Assembly (NCBI RefSeq): GCF_003286125.1
Contig: NZ_QMED01000024.1
Location: forward strand, 19,697-83,696
DNA: 64,000 bases
Direction: 5' to 3'
From: Algibacillus agarilyticus
GTDB taxonomy: Bacteria > Pseudomonadota > Gammaproteobacteria > Enterobacterales > Alteromonadaceae
Position 1 is the stretch's first letter; each line of letters starts with the position of its first letter. The position numbers were made by a program, and so were the translations under genes. Shown piece after piece: positions 9,216 through 19,776 of the stretch. The notes beneath the pieces are model-generated. The model was not told where the DNA came from. It ran no database searches and saw only the letters and a program-made list of their open reading frames with translations.

Positions 9216-9482
9216 ATGAAAACACTTAAAACAATCACATTTTTAGCAACATTCGTTACTGCAAGCGCATTTGCCGCACCCACTAAAGTTGAATTAACTG
9301 AAGAACTTAAAGCATTTGCTATCGCTGATATAACAACGAACATTGAAGTCGAAGTTGAAAACAGCATTAAAGTTAACGACACAGCAATTAAAGTTGCTTT
9401 ACGTAAAGAAGCTGAAGGCGCAGATTATAATACAGTAACAATTGCTGCAAGCAACAACACGAAAACGCAAGTGGCTGAATAA
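9216..9482 (+). CDS. small secreted protein of unknown function
   Basis: 88 residues. A well-formed Sec signal peptide (TITFLATFVTASAFA, cleavage before APTKVEL) and a TAGGAA ribosome binding site 10 bp before the ATG support a real gene. The mature part, about 67 residues, is rich in Val, Glu, Lys and Thr and has no cysteines or recognisable motif. A hairpin with GCAAGTGG and CCACTTGC arms spans its stop codon, followed by a short T-rich stretch, which could terminate the transcript. I do not recognise the family; it may be a small periplasmic protein. Confidence 0.65.
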   Translation: MKTLKTITFLATFVTASAFAAPTKVELTEELKAFAIADITTNIEVEVENSIKVNDTAIKVALRKEAEGADYNTVTIAASNNTKTQVAE

Positions 9483-9497
9483 TTCCACTTGCTAATT
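9467..9497 (+). terminator. possible intrinsic terminator of the small secreted-protein gene
   Basis: Eight-base arms GCAAGTGG (9467-9474) and CCACTTGC (9485-9492) enclose a ten-base loop that includes the TAA stop, followed by TAATTTT. The T-run is short, so the call is tentative. Confidence 0.45.
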
Positions 9498-9512
9498 TTC
9501 GTTATTATTAAA

Positions 9513-10536
<1,024 letters not shown>

Positions 10537-10919
10537 CCGCCAAATAAAACAGTGGGGCTTTAATGATCTAAGCCCTGGATCGCATTATCACTATGTGTAT
10601 CAAAATCTACACACTGCCGAGAAAAAAAATAGACGATATAGTGATTGCAGTCACATCCGTTTATAAGCCATTAGTCGCAACTAAAATAGTAATGAAATAA
10701 TAGTCATAAAAATTTGAGCTATTTTAGTCGAACCGACACTTTCTAATTTTCTTACGGCTAAAATAAAGGCTAATCTCTACCATTTTACAGTTGTAATCAG
10801 CCAAAAAAATGACAATGTAAGATAACACGGTAATTTAAGAACGAAATAGAAAAATGACGCTCAACAGCGCCATTAAAATACCAAATAAACAGTATCATTA
10901 GCGATCAAATACATGAAAG
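10537..10919. other. AT-rich intergenic stretch between sirB1 and kdsA
   Basis: No open reading frame with a convincing start is visible. The stretch is AT-rich and lies downstream of sirB1 and upstream of kdsA on the minus strand, so it probably holds a promoter for kdsA. I see no clear terminator or operator in it. Confidence 0.5.
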
Positions 10920-11723
10920 TTAATGGATAATTTGTTGCGACATATTAAAATCATCCAACTGCAACTTTAACATTTTAGCAATGGGATCATCAGGGCATTT
11001 CTCTACAAAATAACGATAGTCCTCTAATGCTTGTGGCTTACATTCCATTTGTTCAAGTAAATAACCGCGCTCTCGTCGTAAGTAAGGGTTATCAGGTTCA
11101 TCAAATAATAAAGATTCACAAATTTTAAACGCCGGAATAAATTTATTTTCGGCAATTAAAACCGCTTTATAAAGTGTAATGATATTGAGTAATATGTTCT
11201 CATCCGTTTCAACTTCAATCGCTTCGACTTTCTCTTCTGTATTTACGCTATCAACATCATATAGCGCTTCTATTTCGTTCCAGTCATAAGAATAACCAGT
11301 TGATGGCTCAATAAACACATAAGCGTCATCATCAACACTAATACGCACTAGATAAGGAGAAGGCGTGATTAAAACATCCGATTCAAAACCCAGTGCGCGC
11401 GAAAAATCAGCGAGAACGAGAGACAGTAATCCCTGTTGTCCAGTACGATATTGGATCACATGTAATAAGCTAAAGAGTTGGCTATTTAGATTGCGATCAT
11501 GCTTATCAGGCTGACTAAACATCGCTTCAGTGAAAAAAAAGTCGAGTAATATTTGTATTTTATCTACTTTTTCTTCTGCAGAAGCCACAACCTTAGTGCG
11601 AAGTTTATCAATAAGACTGAGGTACTCTTGAGTGGCTAATTCGACACTCTGTGGCGCATAAACAGACTCAGCGATATCAAGATATTGAAAAAAAAGAGAT
11701 GTAAAAGAAGTTTGATGATTCAA
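10920..11723 (-). CDS. sirB1: SirB1/YchA family transglutaminase-like and TPR protein
   Basis: 267 residues. The N-terminal two thirds match the transglutaminase-like core of the SirB1/YchA family (LLDFFFTEAMF, GQQGLLSLVLADFSRALGFESDV), and the C-terminal part contains TPR-like helices (PAFKICESLLFDEPDNPYLRRERGYLLEQM and following). The name comes from Salmonella invasion regulation, but the molecular role is unknown. In this and many other gammaproteobacteria it sits between hemA-prfA-prmC-sirB2 and kdsA, and that position supports the call. The transglutaminase Cys is not obvious, so catalytic activity is doubtful. Confidence 0.85.
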   Translation of the reverse strand: MNHQTSFTSLFFQYLDIAESVYAPQSVELATQEYLSLIDKLRTKVVASAEEKVDKIQILLDFFFTEAMFSQPDKHDRNLNSQLFSLLHVIQYRTGQQGLLSLVLADFSRALGFESDVLITPSPYLVRISVDDDAYVFIEPSTGYSYDWNEIEALYDVDSVNTEEKVEAIEVETDENILLNIITLYKAVLIAENKFIPAFKICESLLFDEPDNPYLRRERGYLLEQMECKPQALEDYRYFVEKCPDDPIAKMLKLQLDDFNMSQQIIH

Positions 11724-11798
11724 AACACAGAAAAATTTTTAGTTAACTTAACTATAAAATGGGGACATTAAATTAAATTTCAATGCCCCTTCTATTTT

Positions 11799-12176
11799 TT
11801 ATAATATGAAAGCTTGTTTAGACATTGCTAAATGGATAATCACCGCAATACAAGCAATCGAGGCACCGAGTGTCAACGCACGCACTTTAGCATTTGCTGT
11901 GTTTTTGATGGTATAAAAACCAAAGCCAATATAAGCAATAACTAGCAAGAGTTTTTCAGTCAACCAAGGTGTTTGAAAAGGATATTGCTGAATAGTAAAC
12001 ATTAAACCAAATGCAGACACTAATAAAATAGTATCAATGACATGCGGCATGATTTTCAACACTTTTTTATTAATCATCGCAGAATCACGGCAGATTAAAA
12101 CATAACGAAAAATAAGTAACGAAACACTGAGTACAACAGCAAGCATGTGAACATGCTTTATAGCAAAATAGGGCAT
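11799..12176 (-). CDS. sirB2: SirB2 family inner-membrane protein
   Basis: 125 residues with four hydrophobic helices (LAVVLSVSLLIFRYVLI, VIDTILLVSAFGLMFTI, LLLVIAYIGFGFYTI, LGASIACIAVIIHLAM), the SirB2 pattern. The N-terminal IKHVHMLAVVLSVSLLIFR with a conserved His is typical. Function unknown. The start codon overlaps the stop of the HD-GYP regulator upstream at base 12176, so the two are co-translated. Gene order to sirB1 and kdsA is as in Escherichia coli (ychQ-ychA-kdsA). Confidence 0.87.
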   Translation of the reverse strand: MPYFAIKHVHMLAVVLSVSLLIFRYVLICRDSAMINKKVLKIMPHVIDTILLVSAFGLMFTIQQYPFQTPWLTEKLLLVIAYIGFGFYTIKNTANAKVRALTLGASIACIAVIIHLAMSKQAFIL

Positions 12177-13720
12177 TATTTATCCGGATTATTAATTAAA
12201 ATTTGTTCAAATTCGTCAACACTATCGATAAAATAATTAACGATTTCGGGATCAAAATGATTTCCCGATTGTGATTTAATATAGTCAACGACATCTTCTC
12301 TTGGCCAAGCATCTTTATAACAACGTTCATTACGTAAAGCATCATAAACATCGGCTAACGCCACTATACGACCATAAATATGGATAGATTCACCTGATTT
12401 TCCTTCAGGATAACCTGTACCATCCCATTTTTCATGATGATCTTTAGCAATAATAGCTCCTGCCTTAATTAAAGGGCGATCGCTACCTTGTAATAAGTTG
12501 AAGCCTAATAATGAATGCTCCATCATATTTTCACGTTCAAGTTCATCGAGTTTAGCCGGTTTATTTAAGATATCGTCGGCAATACCAATTTTACCTAAAT
12601 CATGTAATGGAGCTGCATGCATAATCTGGTCGGCTTCTTCTTCACTCATCCCTGCTTTTAACGCTAATAACCGACAATATAAAGAAACCCGTTTAACATG
12701 ATTTCCTGTTTCTTTTGATCTACATTCAACGGCTTCACTTAGGCGCATTACGATTTCACGCTGTGTATCTTCTAAATCGCGGGTTAATAGCACATTATCA
12801 TAGGCAAGCTGAACATTAGTGGTGAATAGCTCAATTAAATGTTTATCGGTATCGCTTAATTCATCATTTAAACCGGCAATATAAAGCAATGAACCTTTAG
12901 ATGATTTACTCTGACAATAAGCAATAACGTAATCTTCGCCATACACGATTTCTTTATTATTTAAAGCCTGATTAAAAGCAGACATCATAGCGGGTTTTAA
13001 AACCGTTTTAACAGATTTACCTTCCGCGTTGGCATAATCGCCCTGTCCCGCCACAACCACTAAGTCAGAATCATCTTGACTATGATCATTTGCAATCAGC
13101 GTTGTTGCATACATCGCTTTATCACTGCAACTGATCACCGATGTTAACTGTTGTACAATGCCACTAATGAATGATTCCATTGAATGAATAGAAAATAGAT
13201 TGGTTGATGCTGTGATTATTTTTTCCAACCCTTTCCTATTTTGTTCTATCGCAATAATATCTCGATAAGAGCGCAAGCTAGCCATAATCACGGTAAATAG
13301 CTTTTGTGCGGTTAGTTCAGTTTTTGATTTGTAATCATTGATATCGTAATTCACAATAACTTGTCTTTCAGGCGCTTGCCCTGGCTGACCCGTGCGTAAA
13401 ATAATACGCACAAAATGATTTTTTGCACGCTGACGTATATATTCAGCGACTTGCAAACCGGCATCATCCGATTCCATAACAACATCGAGCAAAATAATTG
13501 CCGCATCTGGGTGGTCTAATATCAGTTGTTTAGCTTCTTCTCCCGAATAAGCACTATGAAACTCTAAACCTTTGTGTTGAAAGCTAAAATCACTTAAAGC
13601 GAGCTTAGTCACCGCATGTACTTCAGGTTCATCATCAACAATTAATATTTTCCAATTCGAATCTGATACTTCGACAACATCATTGCTGTCATCATCATCG
13701 GCAAATAAAAAATCATTCAC
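12176..13720 (-). CDS. response regulator with DUF3369 and HD-GYP phosphodiesterase domain
   Basis: 514 residues. A receiver domain covers about residues 23-150 (ILIVDDEPEVHAV; phosphoacceptor Asp79 in IILLDV; Lys in YKSKTEL). A DUF3369-type middle region follows at about 160-320, then an HD-GYP domain with HDLGKIGIAD, DHHEKWDGTGYPEG and ALADVYDALRN. All residues of the HD and GYP motifs are present, so active cyclic di-GMP hydrolysis is likely. The gene is inserted between prmC and sirB2, a cluster that in Escherichia coli carries no regulator here; its last base is shared with the sirB2 start. No sensor kinase is adjacent, so its partner is unknown. Confidence 0.92.
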   Translation of the reverse strand: MNDFLFADDDDSNDVVEVSDSNWKILIVDDEPEVHAVTKLALSDFSFQHKGLEFHSAYSGEEAKQLILDHPDAAIILLDVVMESDDAGLQVAEYIRQRAKNHFVRIILRTGQPGQAPERQVIVNYDINDYKSKTELTAQKLFTVIMASLRSYRDIIAIEQNRKGLEKIITASTNLFSIHSMESFISGIVQQLTSVISCSDKAMYATTLIANDHSQDDSDLVVVAGQGDYANAEGKSVKTVLKPAMMSAFNQALNNKEIVYGEDYVIAYCQSKSSKGSLLYIAGLNDELSDTDKHLIELFTTNVQLAYDNVLLTRDLEDTQREIVMRLSEAVECRSKETGNHVKRVSLYCRLLALKAGMSEEEADQIMHAAPLHDLGKIGIADDILNKPAKLDELERENMMEHSLLGFNLLQGSDRPLIKAGAIIAKDHHEKWDGTGYPEGKSGESIHIYGRIVALADVYDALRNERCYKDAWPREDVVDYIKSQSGNHFDPEIVNYFIDSVDEFEQILINNPDK

Positions 13721-13885
13721 TATCTATTTCCTTAATCACTGATTATATTAACTTACGGCTGCCAGACAAAATACGCTTAAAGACTCAGTCGTTTTTATAA
13801 ATACTTACCTGAACAAATTGTCACTTGAAAAAAGAACAGACTCAGTTTTTAACTTATTTATTCCATAAATGAGTTAAGTAAAGTA

Positions 13886-14740
13886 TTAGAAAGCATATTG
13901 TGCAAGTGTAACTCGTGCTTGACCATTTAAATCGGCAATGTTTTCAATATTAATGTAGTTACCTTTTTCAAACAACTTTATTACATCTTCTTTTTGATCA
14001 TAGCCATGCTCAATTAATATCCAACCTCGAGGCCGTAAATAGGTTGGTGCATTTGCAATAATATGCATAATATCTTGCAAACCGTTTAACGGCGCAGTTA
14101 AAGCGGATAAAGGTTCAAATCGAACATCGCCTTCAGTTAAATGCGGGTCGTTTTCTCGAATATAAGGCGGGTTAGAAACAATAATATCGAATTTTTCATG
14201 TTGTACAGGTAAAGCGTCAAACCAACTTCCAGAATACAAATCAATGTCGAGCTGATTAAGAACACTGTTTTCTTTAGCTAATTGTATGGCTTCGGTTTTG
14301 TAATCAGTCGCGGTTATTGACCAATCTGGTAATTCACTTTTAAGCGCTAAAGCAATAGCGCCTGTGCCCGTGCCTAAATCTAAAATATGACCTGATTTTT
14401 GTTGTTTTTTCAGAGCAAGTGTTAAAGCGCTTTCAACAAGCGTTTCGGTGTCTGGTCGAGGAATCAATGTTGAAGGCGCGACTTTGAATGGCAACCCCCA
14501 AAATTCTTTGTTCCCTAAGATATAGGCAATTGGCAAACCTTGTAGGCGCTTATCTAATAGGCGATTAAATGTCACTAACTGTTCATCAGTGACTATTTTG
14601 TCAGGCCAGGTATACAAATAAGCCCGGTTTTCTTTGCCTAAAACATGCAAAAGCAACAACTCAGCATCAAGTTTGGCACTATCAGAGTCAACTAACCGTG
14701 CGCTAGCATGCTTTACAATTGCCTGTATATTATTAAGCAT
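13886..14740 (-). CDS. prmC: release factor glutamine methyltransferase PrmC
   Basis: 284 residues. The N-terminal helical domain is followed by FKVAPSTLIPRPDTE, the SAM-binding LDLGTGTGAIALAL and the catalytic NPPY motif (IVSNPPYIREND). PrmC methylates the glutamine of the GGQ motif in peptide-chain release factors. Its start overlaps the last base of prfA (14740), and prfA's product is its substrate. The order hemA-prfA-prmC is the standard one. Confidence 0.96.
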   Translation of the reverse strand: MLNNIQAIVKHASARLVDSDSAKLDAELLLLHVLGKENRAYLYTWPDKIVTDEQLVTFNRLLDKRLQGLPIAYILGNKEFWGLPFKVAPSTLIPRPDTETLVESALTLALKKQQKSGHILDLGTGTGAIALALKSELPDWSITATDYKTEAIQLAKENSVLNQLDIDLYSGSWFDALPVQHEKFDIIVSNPPYIRENDPHLTEGDVRFEPLSALTAPLNGLQDIMHIIANAPTYLRPRGWILIEHGYDQKEDVIKLFEKGNYINIENIADLNGQARVTLAQYAF

Positions 14741-15825
14741 TAATCGTTAGACAATGCAGCTAATAAATCAGCTTGATACTCTTGCATAATCGGATCAAGC
14801 AATGCCTGTAAATCACCCTCTATAATATCGGTTAATTTATATAAGGTTAAATTAATACGATGATCGGTTACACGCCCTTGAGGGTAATTATACGTACGGA
14901 TACGTTCTGAACGATCACCACTGGCGACTAAGTTACGACGTGTTGAGTCTTCTTCTTCACGACGTTTTTCATCTTCTGCCGCTTGTAAACGCGCTTGTAA
15001 AACCGACATCGCTTGTGCGCGATTTTTATGTTGAGAACGTTGATCTTGACACTCAACCACAACCCCGGTTGGGATATGCGTAATTCGAATGGCTGAATCA
15101 GTTTTATTAACGTGTTGTCCACCCGCGCCTGACGCTCTGAATGTATCAATTCGTAAATCAGCCGAATTTATTTCTATCGCTTGAGATTCAGGGATCTCAG
15201 GCATAACTACAACCGTACACGCCGAAGTATGAATGCGACCTTGAGATTCAGTTTCAGGTACACGTTGTACACGATGCCCGCCCGATTCAAATTTAAACGT
15301 ACCATAAACACTGTCGCCCGATAAATACAAGATGATCTCTTTAAAACCACCATGCTCACCTTCATTTGAGTTCATGACTTCAACACGCCAACCTTGCGAT
15401 TCGGCGTAACGTGAGTACATTCTAAATACATCACCGGCAAAAATTGAAGCTTCATCACCACCCGCACCGGCTCTGATCTCAACATAACAGTTATTATCAT
15501 CATTAGGATCACGTGGCAGCAATAAGATTTGAATGTCCGTTTTTAACTGCTCAAGGTTAGCTTTACCGTCTTTTATTTCTTCTTGCGCCATTTCGCGCAT
15601 TTCTTCATCATCTTCTTCAAGCATTTCATGTGCAGAAGCTAAATCACTCACCGCTTGTAAATAATCTTGATAAGTTTTAACGATTTCTTCAAGCTGTGAA
15701 TATTCTTTAGATAATGTTCTAAATTTATCTTGATCGGCGATCGTCCCCGGATCACTCAATAAGGCCTGAACTTCTTCATAACGCTCTTGCAAGCCTTCTA
15801 ATTTTCTTAATATGGAGTCTTTCAT
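14740..15825 (-). CDS. prfA: peptide chain release factor 1
   Basis: 361 residues, the normal length of RF1. The GGQ motif ([14 protein letters not shown]) for peptidyl-tRNA hydrolysis and the RF1 region [27 protein letters not shown] are present, and a coiled-coil N-terminal domain covers about residues 1-100. RF1 reads UAA and UAG stops. It lies 7 bp downstream of hemA and overlaps prmC by one base. Confidence 0.97.
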   Translation of the reverse strand: MKDSILRKLEGLQERYEEVQALLSDPGTIADQDKFRTLSKEYSQLEEIVKTYQDYLQAVSDLASAHEMLEEDDEEMREMAQEEIKDGKANLEQLKTDIQILLLPRDPNDDNNCYVEIRAGAGGDEASIFAGDVFRMYSRYAESQGWRVEVMNSNEGEHGGFKEIILYLSGDSVYGTFKFESGGHRVQRVPETESQGRIHTSACTVVVMPEIPESQAIEINSADLRIDTFRASGAGGQHVNKTDSAIRITHIPTGVVVECQDQRSQHKNRAQAMSVLQARLQAAEDEKRREEEDSTRRNLVASGDRSERIRTYNYPQGRVTDHRINLTLYKLTDIIEGDLQALLDPIMQEYQADLLAALSND

Positions 15826-15832
15826 AAACTGT

Positions 15833-17089
15833 TTATTTTGACCTAGAGCTTTTTTGCTCAGTAATTGTTTCTATAAATTCGGTTTGCTCAAGCTTCACGG
15901 CTTCTCTTATCGCCACAGTAGGCGAATGCATCAGCTTGCGAGTTAGTTGAGTGGCTAAATTTTGTAAAACTTGTTCAGCCGCCGCGCCATTTTCTAGCTG
16001 TTTTAACGCTTTATCTAAAGCGAATGATTTGTGTTCTTCACATTGCTGACGGTAAACACGCACATAATCAACCGACTTTAAACTTTCAAGCCATTCAAGA
16101 AAAGCATTAACTTCCGTTTTGATAATAGATTTAGCTTGCTCTGCAGCCGCCAATCTTTGCTTTTGATTGTTTTCAATTATGCCTTGCAAATCGTCAACGG
16201 TATATAAGTATACATTATCTACCGCGTTTACTTCTTCTTCAATATCGCGGGGCACCGCAATATCGATCATTAACATGGGTTGATTCATCCGCTTTTTAAG
16301 CGCTTTTTCGACCATGCCTTTACCTATAATGGGTAAAGGTGAGGCAGTAGATGATACAACGACATCAGATTTTATCAATAATTCAGGTATTTCATTTAAG
16401 GTTGCACTAAGGCCATTAAATTCCTGAGCTAAAGCTTGAGCTCGCTGCAAAGTCCGATTAACCACCGTAATTTGCTTACAGCCAGCCTCATTTAAATGCC
16501 GAGCCACTAATTCAATTGTTTCACCCGCACCGACTAATAATACTTTAGCATCGCCTAAATTTGAAAAAATATGCTTAGCTAAATTAACCGCGGCAAAAGC
16601 GACCGATACTGCAGAAGCGCCGATATCGGTGTTAGTGCGGATATCTTTGGCCACTGAAAAGGTTTTTTGAAATAGTTTTTGTAATAAAGTATCAAGGTGA
16701 TTTCTATTTTTAGCTTGTGTGTAGGCTTGCTTTAACTGCCCTAAAATTTGTGGTTCACCTAAAACTAATGAATCTAACCCGGCCGCAACCGACATCAAAT
16801 GCTCGATAGCCGCTTCCTGTCGATAAAAATAAAGACAATCTTGGATCAGTTTATTGTCAATATTCGCATGAAAAGCAAACCAATTAACAACATCATGTTC
16901 AGTGATACTATCCGCTACCACATAAACTTCGGTACGATTACACGTTGAAACGGTAACAACTTCATTCACTCGATACGTTTTTTTTAAGTCAGCTATCGCG
17001 TTATCAAGATCTTCGGTGGAAAAAGCCACTTTCTCCCGTATACTAACCGGAGCGGTTTTGTGACTTATACCAAATGAAAAAAACGCCAT
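15833..17089 (-). CDS. hemA: glutamyl-tRNA reductase
   Basis: 418 residues. The catalytic Cys lies in STCNRTEVY (about residue 50), followed by [17 protein letters not shown] and the Rossmann NADPH-binding motif [11 protein letters not shown]. The C-terminal dimerisation helices are complete. HemA starts tetrapyrrole synthesis by reducing glutamyl-tRNA to glutamate-1-semialdehyde. It heads the minus-strand operon hemA-prfA-prmC and is divergent from lolB across a 106-bp gap that must hold both promoters. Confidence 0.97.
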   Translation of the reverse strand: MAFFSFGISHKTAPVSIREKVAFSTEDLDNAIADLKKTYRVNEVVTVSTCNRTEVYVVADSITEHDVVNWFAFHANIDNKLIQDCLYFYRQEAAIEHLMSVAAGLDSLVLGEPQILGQLKQAYTQAKNRNHLDTLLQKLFQKTFSVAKDIRTNTDIGASAVSVAFAAVNLAKHIFSNLGDAKVLLVGAGETIELVARHLNEAGCKQITVVNRTLQRAQALAQEFNGLSATLNEIPELLIKSDVVVSSTASPLPIIGKGMVEKALKKRMNQPMLMIDIAVPRDIEEEVNAVDNVYLYTVDDLQGIIENNQKQRLAAAEQAKSIIKTEVNAFLEWLESLKSVDYVRVYRQQCEEHKSFALDKALKQLENGAAAEQVLQNLATQLTRKLMHSPTVAIREAVKLEQTEFIETITEQKSSRSK

Positions 17090-17195
17090 ATAAACTGCCT
17101 AAGAAGCGATCCGGAAAAATGAGAGGCCTGATTTTACGAGAAGGCAACGCAGAATTAAAGCTCTATACCCAAATGATACGAAGACTTTTTAATAA

Positions 17196-17774
17196 ATGAT
17201 TAAACTTTATACAATTGCCCTGTTATGTTTTTTTCTTATTTCATGTGTAAACACACCCGAAGAGATAAAACCCACTCACTATACCCATATTAAACAAATT
17301 AAAAATTTTACAATAAAAGGCAAAGCGGCTTTTATTTCGCCACAAAAGAAAGAATCCCTTAATTTTTTCTGGCAACAAAAAAATGACCAATACGATATTA
17401 AGTTCACGACTTTCATGGGTATTGAAGTCGCCCATATTACCGGTAACAACCGCACTATCAATATCGTTGCCGATGGTGAAACTTACACATCAACACAGCC
17501 TGAGCAGTTATTAAATGAAATAACAGGATGGGACATACCCTTGCGGTATTTAGCACGTTGGATAACTGGCAATCATTCTGGCGTTGTTTTAGATAAACAT
17601 ATCGATATAAACCAGCCAAAGCATGTTTTAGCACGAATAAATGCAGAGCAAGAATGGAAGCTTGAATATCAGGCTTATTATCCTTACTTTAAATTGTTAT
17701 TACCTAAAAAAATGCAATTAAAGCAATATAATAGCCGCATTATTCTATCGATTAACTATTGGAGATTAGATTAA
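17196..17774 (+). CDS. lolB: outer-membrane lipoprotein receptor LolB
   Basis: 192 residues. A lipoprotein signal (IALLCFFLISC) puts the lipid on Cys17. The mature part contains FTIKGKAAFISPQKKESLNFFWQQ and YDIKFTTFMGIEVAHI, the half-barrel strands of LolB, and a late DIPLRYLARWITG. LolB accepts lipoproteins from LolA and inserts them in the outer membrane. It lies first in lolB-ispE-prs, divergent from hemA, as in most gammaproteobacteria. Lgt, which makes the lipid anchor, is also encoded in this window. Confidence 0.93.
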   Translation: MIKLYTIALLCFFLISCVNTPEEIKPTHYTHIKQIKNFTIKGKAAFISPQKKESLNFFWQQKNDQYDIKFTTFMGIEVAHITGNNRTINIVADGETYTSTQPEQLLNEITGWDIPLRYLARWITGNHSGVVLDKHIDINQPKHVLARINAEQEWKLEYQAYYPYFKLLLPKKMQLKQYNSRIILSINYWRLD

Positions 17775-18640
17775 TGCAAAGCCAGTCAGTGCAATATAGA
17801 TGTCCAGCGCCTGCCAAAATAAACCTCTTTTTACATATCACGAGCCAGCGATCTGATGGTTATCATAACTTACAAACTTTATTTCAATTCACTGAATTTT
17901 GCGACTGGTTAACTTTTAGCCTCAATTCTACAGACGATATTGTCTTAACCGGCGACTCCGTCGGCATTTCACCTGAAGATAATCTTATTTATAAAGCGGC
18001 CCTGCTGCTTAAATTTAAAACCAAGTGCCCGTTAGGGGCAAAAATAGACCTAGAAAAAAATATTCCCAGTGGCGCAGGTTTAGGCGGCGGGTCATCCGAT
18101 GCAGCAACAACGCTTTTAGTCTTAAATAAGTTGTGGGATCTAAAGTTAACAAATGATGAGCTCAGTGCCATTGGTTTAACGCTCGGTGCAGATGTCCCCA
18201 TTTTTATACATGGCAATAGCGCTTTTGCTGAAGGAGTCGGCGAAAAGCTGATTAATGCGGAATTAAGTGAATTAGATATTGTATTAGCCATGCCAAAACA
18301 AACATCAATTTCGACGCAAATCATTTTTACTCACCCAGATTTACCACGAGATTCAGCAAAAATTGACTTTTCGGCATACCAATTTGCAAAAACACGCAAT
18401 GATTGCGAAATGATTGTGCGACAATCTTATCCTGCTGTTGCAAATACATTGAGCTGGTTGGTAGAATACGCGCCGTCTCGTATGACAGGCACAGGAGCTT
18501 GTTGTTTCGCTTTATTTAATAACCGTTCATCCGCTGATGAAATGGTAAAGCATTCACCTAATTTTGTGGATTGCTATGTAACGAAAACGTGTAACACGTC
18601 GAGTGCACACGATTTCATTGCCACACACTTTAAAAATTAA
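17774..18640 (+). CDS. ispE: 4-diphosphocytidyl-2-C-methyl-D-erythritol kinase
   Basis: 288 residues from the ATG at 17774, which overlaps the lolB stop (TAATG) and sits 9 bp after GGAG. An in-frame start 15 bp earlier would add residues absent from the family. The GHMP-kinase motifs are PAPAKINLFLHI, the glycine-rich SGAGLGGGSSDAAT and the C-terminal RMTGTGACCFALF. IspE phosphorylates CDP-methylerythritol in the non-mevalonate isoprenoid pathway. Overlap with lolB suggests translational coupling. Confidence 0.96.
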   Translation: MQSQSVQYRCPAPAKINLFLHITSQRSDGYHNLQTLFQFTEFCDWLTFSLNSTDDIVLTGDSVGISPEDNLIYKAALLLKFKTKCPLGAKIDLEKNIPSGAGLGGGSSDAATTLLVLNKLWDLKLTNDELSAIGLTLGADVPIFIHGNSAFAEGVGEKLINAELSELDIVLAMPKQTSISTQIIFTHPDLPRDSAKIDFSAYQFAKTRNDCEMIVRQSYPAVANTLSWLVEYAPSRMTGTGACCFALFNNRSSADEMVKHSPNFVDCYVTKTCNTSSAHDFIATHFKN

Positions 18641-18706
18641 TACTGGAGTAGCCGATAATTGCGGGTGCTTGATTTTTTAGATTTAAACACTTCAGAGGTT
18701 CTAACT

Positions 18707-19666
18707 GTGCCTGATATGAAAATTTTTTGCGGTAATGCTACCCCAGATTTAGCTAGAAAAATTGCTGAACGACTTTATACACAAGTTGGTTCAGCCGATG
18801 TTGGACGTTTTAGCGATGGCGAAATTTGCGTTCAAATTAATGAAAATGTGCGTGGTTCAGACGTTTTCATTATTCAATCAACTTGTGCGCCAACCAATGA
18901 CAATTTAATGGAATTAATTGTGATGATCGATGCGTTACGCCGTGCGTCTGCTGGTCGTATAACCGCCGTTATTCCATACTTTGGTTATGCAAGACAAGAT
19001 CGACGTGTTCGTTCAGCTCGTGTGCCTATCACTGCAAAAGTCGTTGCTGATTTCTTGTCGAGTGTTGGGGTTGACCGTGTATTAACGGTTGATTTACATG
19101 CAGAACAAATTCAAGGATTTTTTGATGTTCCGGTTGATAATGTGTTTGGTAGTCCCATTTTGCTTGAGCACATGTGTGAACAGAATTTTGAAAACCCAGT
19201 TGTGGTGTCACCTGATATTGGTGGTGTGGTTAGAGCAAGAGCTATTGCTAAGCAATTTGATGATTGTGATTTAGCCATTATTGATAAAAGACGTCCTCGT
19301 GCTAATGTAGCTCAAGTGATGCATATTATCGGTGATATTGAAGGTCGTGACTGTATTATTGTCGATGACATGATTGATACAGGCGGTACGTTATCAAAAG
19401 CCGCAACAGCCCTAAAAGAACGTGGAGCTAAACGTGTATTTGCTTACGCAACTCATGCGGTATTCTCTGGCGAAGCTTATAACATTATCAAAGATTCTCA
19501 ATTAGATAAATTGATTGTTACTGACTCTATTACCTTGTCGCCTAAAATGGCTAAATTAGAAAAAATAGAGCAATTAACACTCAGCGGCATGCTAGCTGAA
19601 TGTTTACGCCGTGTAAGCAATGAAGAATCAATATCGGCAATGTTTGATAACTACGAATCGAATTAA
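18707..19666 (+). CDS. prs: ribose-phosphate pyrophosphokinase
   Basis: 319 residues from a GTG at 18707 ([13 protein letters not shown]), which follows an AGAGG site by 8 bp and aligns with the known N-terminus; the longer frame from 18659 adds 16 unrelated residues. Motifs [45 protein letters not shown] and the PRPP loop [11 protein letters not shown] are all intact. The enzyme makes PRPP for nucleotide, histidine and tryptophan synthesis. It closes the lolB-ispE-prs operon, followed by a strong terminator. Confidence 0.97.
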   Translation: MPDMKIFCGNATPDLARKIAERLYTQVGSADVGRFSDGEICVQINENVRGSDVFIIQSTCAPTNDNLMELIVMIDALRRASAGRITAVIPYFGYARQDRRVRSARVPITAKVVADFLSSVGVDRVLTVDLHAEQIQGFFDVPVDNVFGSPILLEHMCEQNFENPVVVSPDIGGVVRARAIAKQFDDCDLAIIDKRRPRANVAQVMHIIGDIEGRDCIIVDDMIDTGGTLSKAATALKERGAKRVFAYATHAVFSGEAYNIIKDSQLDKLIVTDSITLSPKMAKLEKIEQLTLSGMLAECLRRVSNEESISAMFDNYESN

Positions 19667-19687
19667 TCGTATAGTTATTTAAAATAT

Positions 19688-19717
19688 AAAAAAAAGCGCT
19701 ATTAAGCGCTTTTTTTT
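19688..19717. terminator. bidirectional intrinsic terminator after prs
   Basis: A-run, stem AAGCGCT, loop ATTA, stem AGCGCTT, then a run of seven T. The A-run and T-run make it work in both directions, suiting the convergent prs and LysR genes. Confidence 0.85.
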
Positions 19718-19743
19718 ATATACCCAAGTCACTTAGGTATATA
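19717..19743. repeat. 27-bp palindrome of the ACCCAAGTCACTT family
   Basis: TATATACC and GGTATATA arms enclose CAAGTCACTTA, giving a near-perfect palindrome. The core matches the ends of the 160-bp inverted-repeat element at 45064 and further palindromes at 49292 and 49659. It looks like two element ends fused with the middle lost. Confidence 0.6.
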
Positions 19744-19776
19744 GACAACATAACAGTCATCATGAATAAATCGAAA

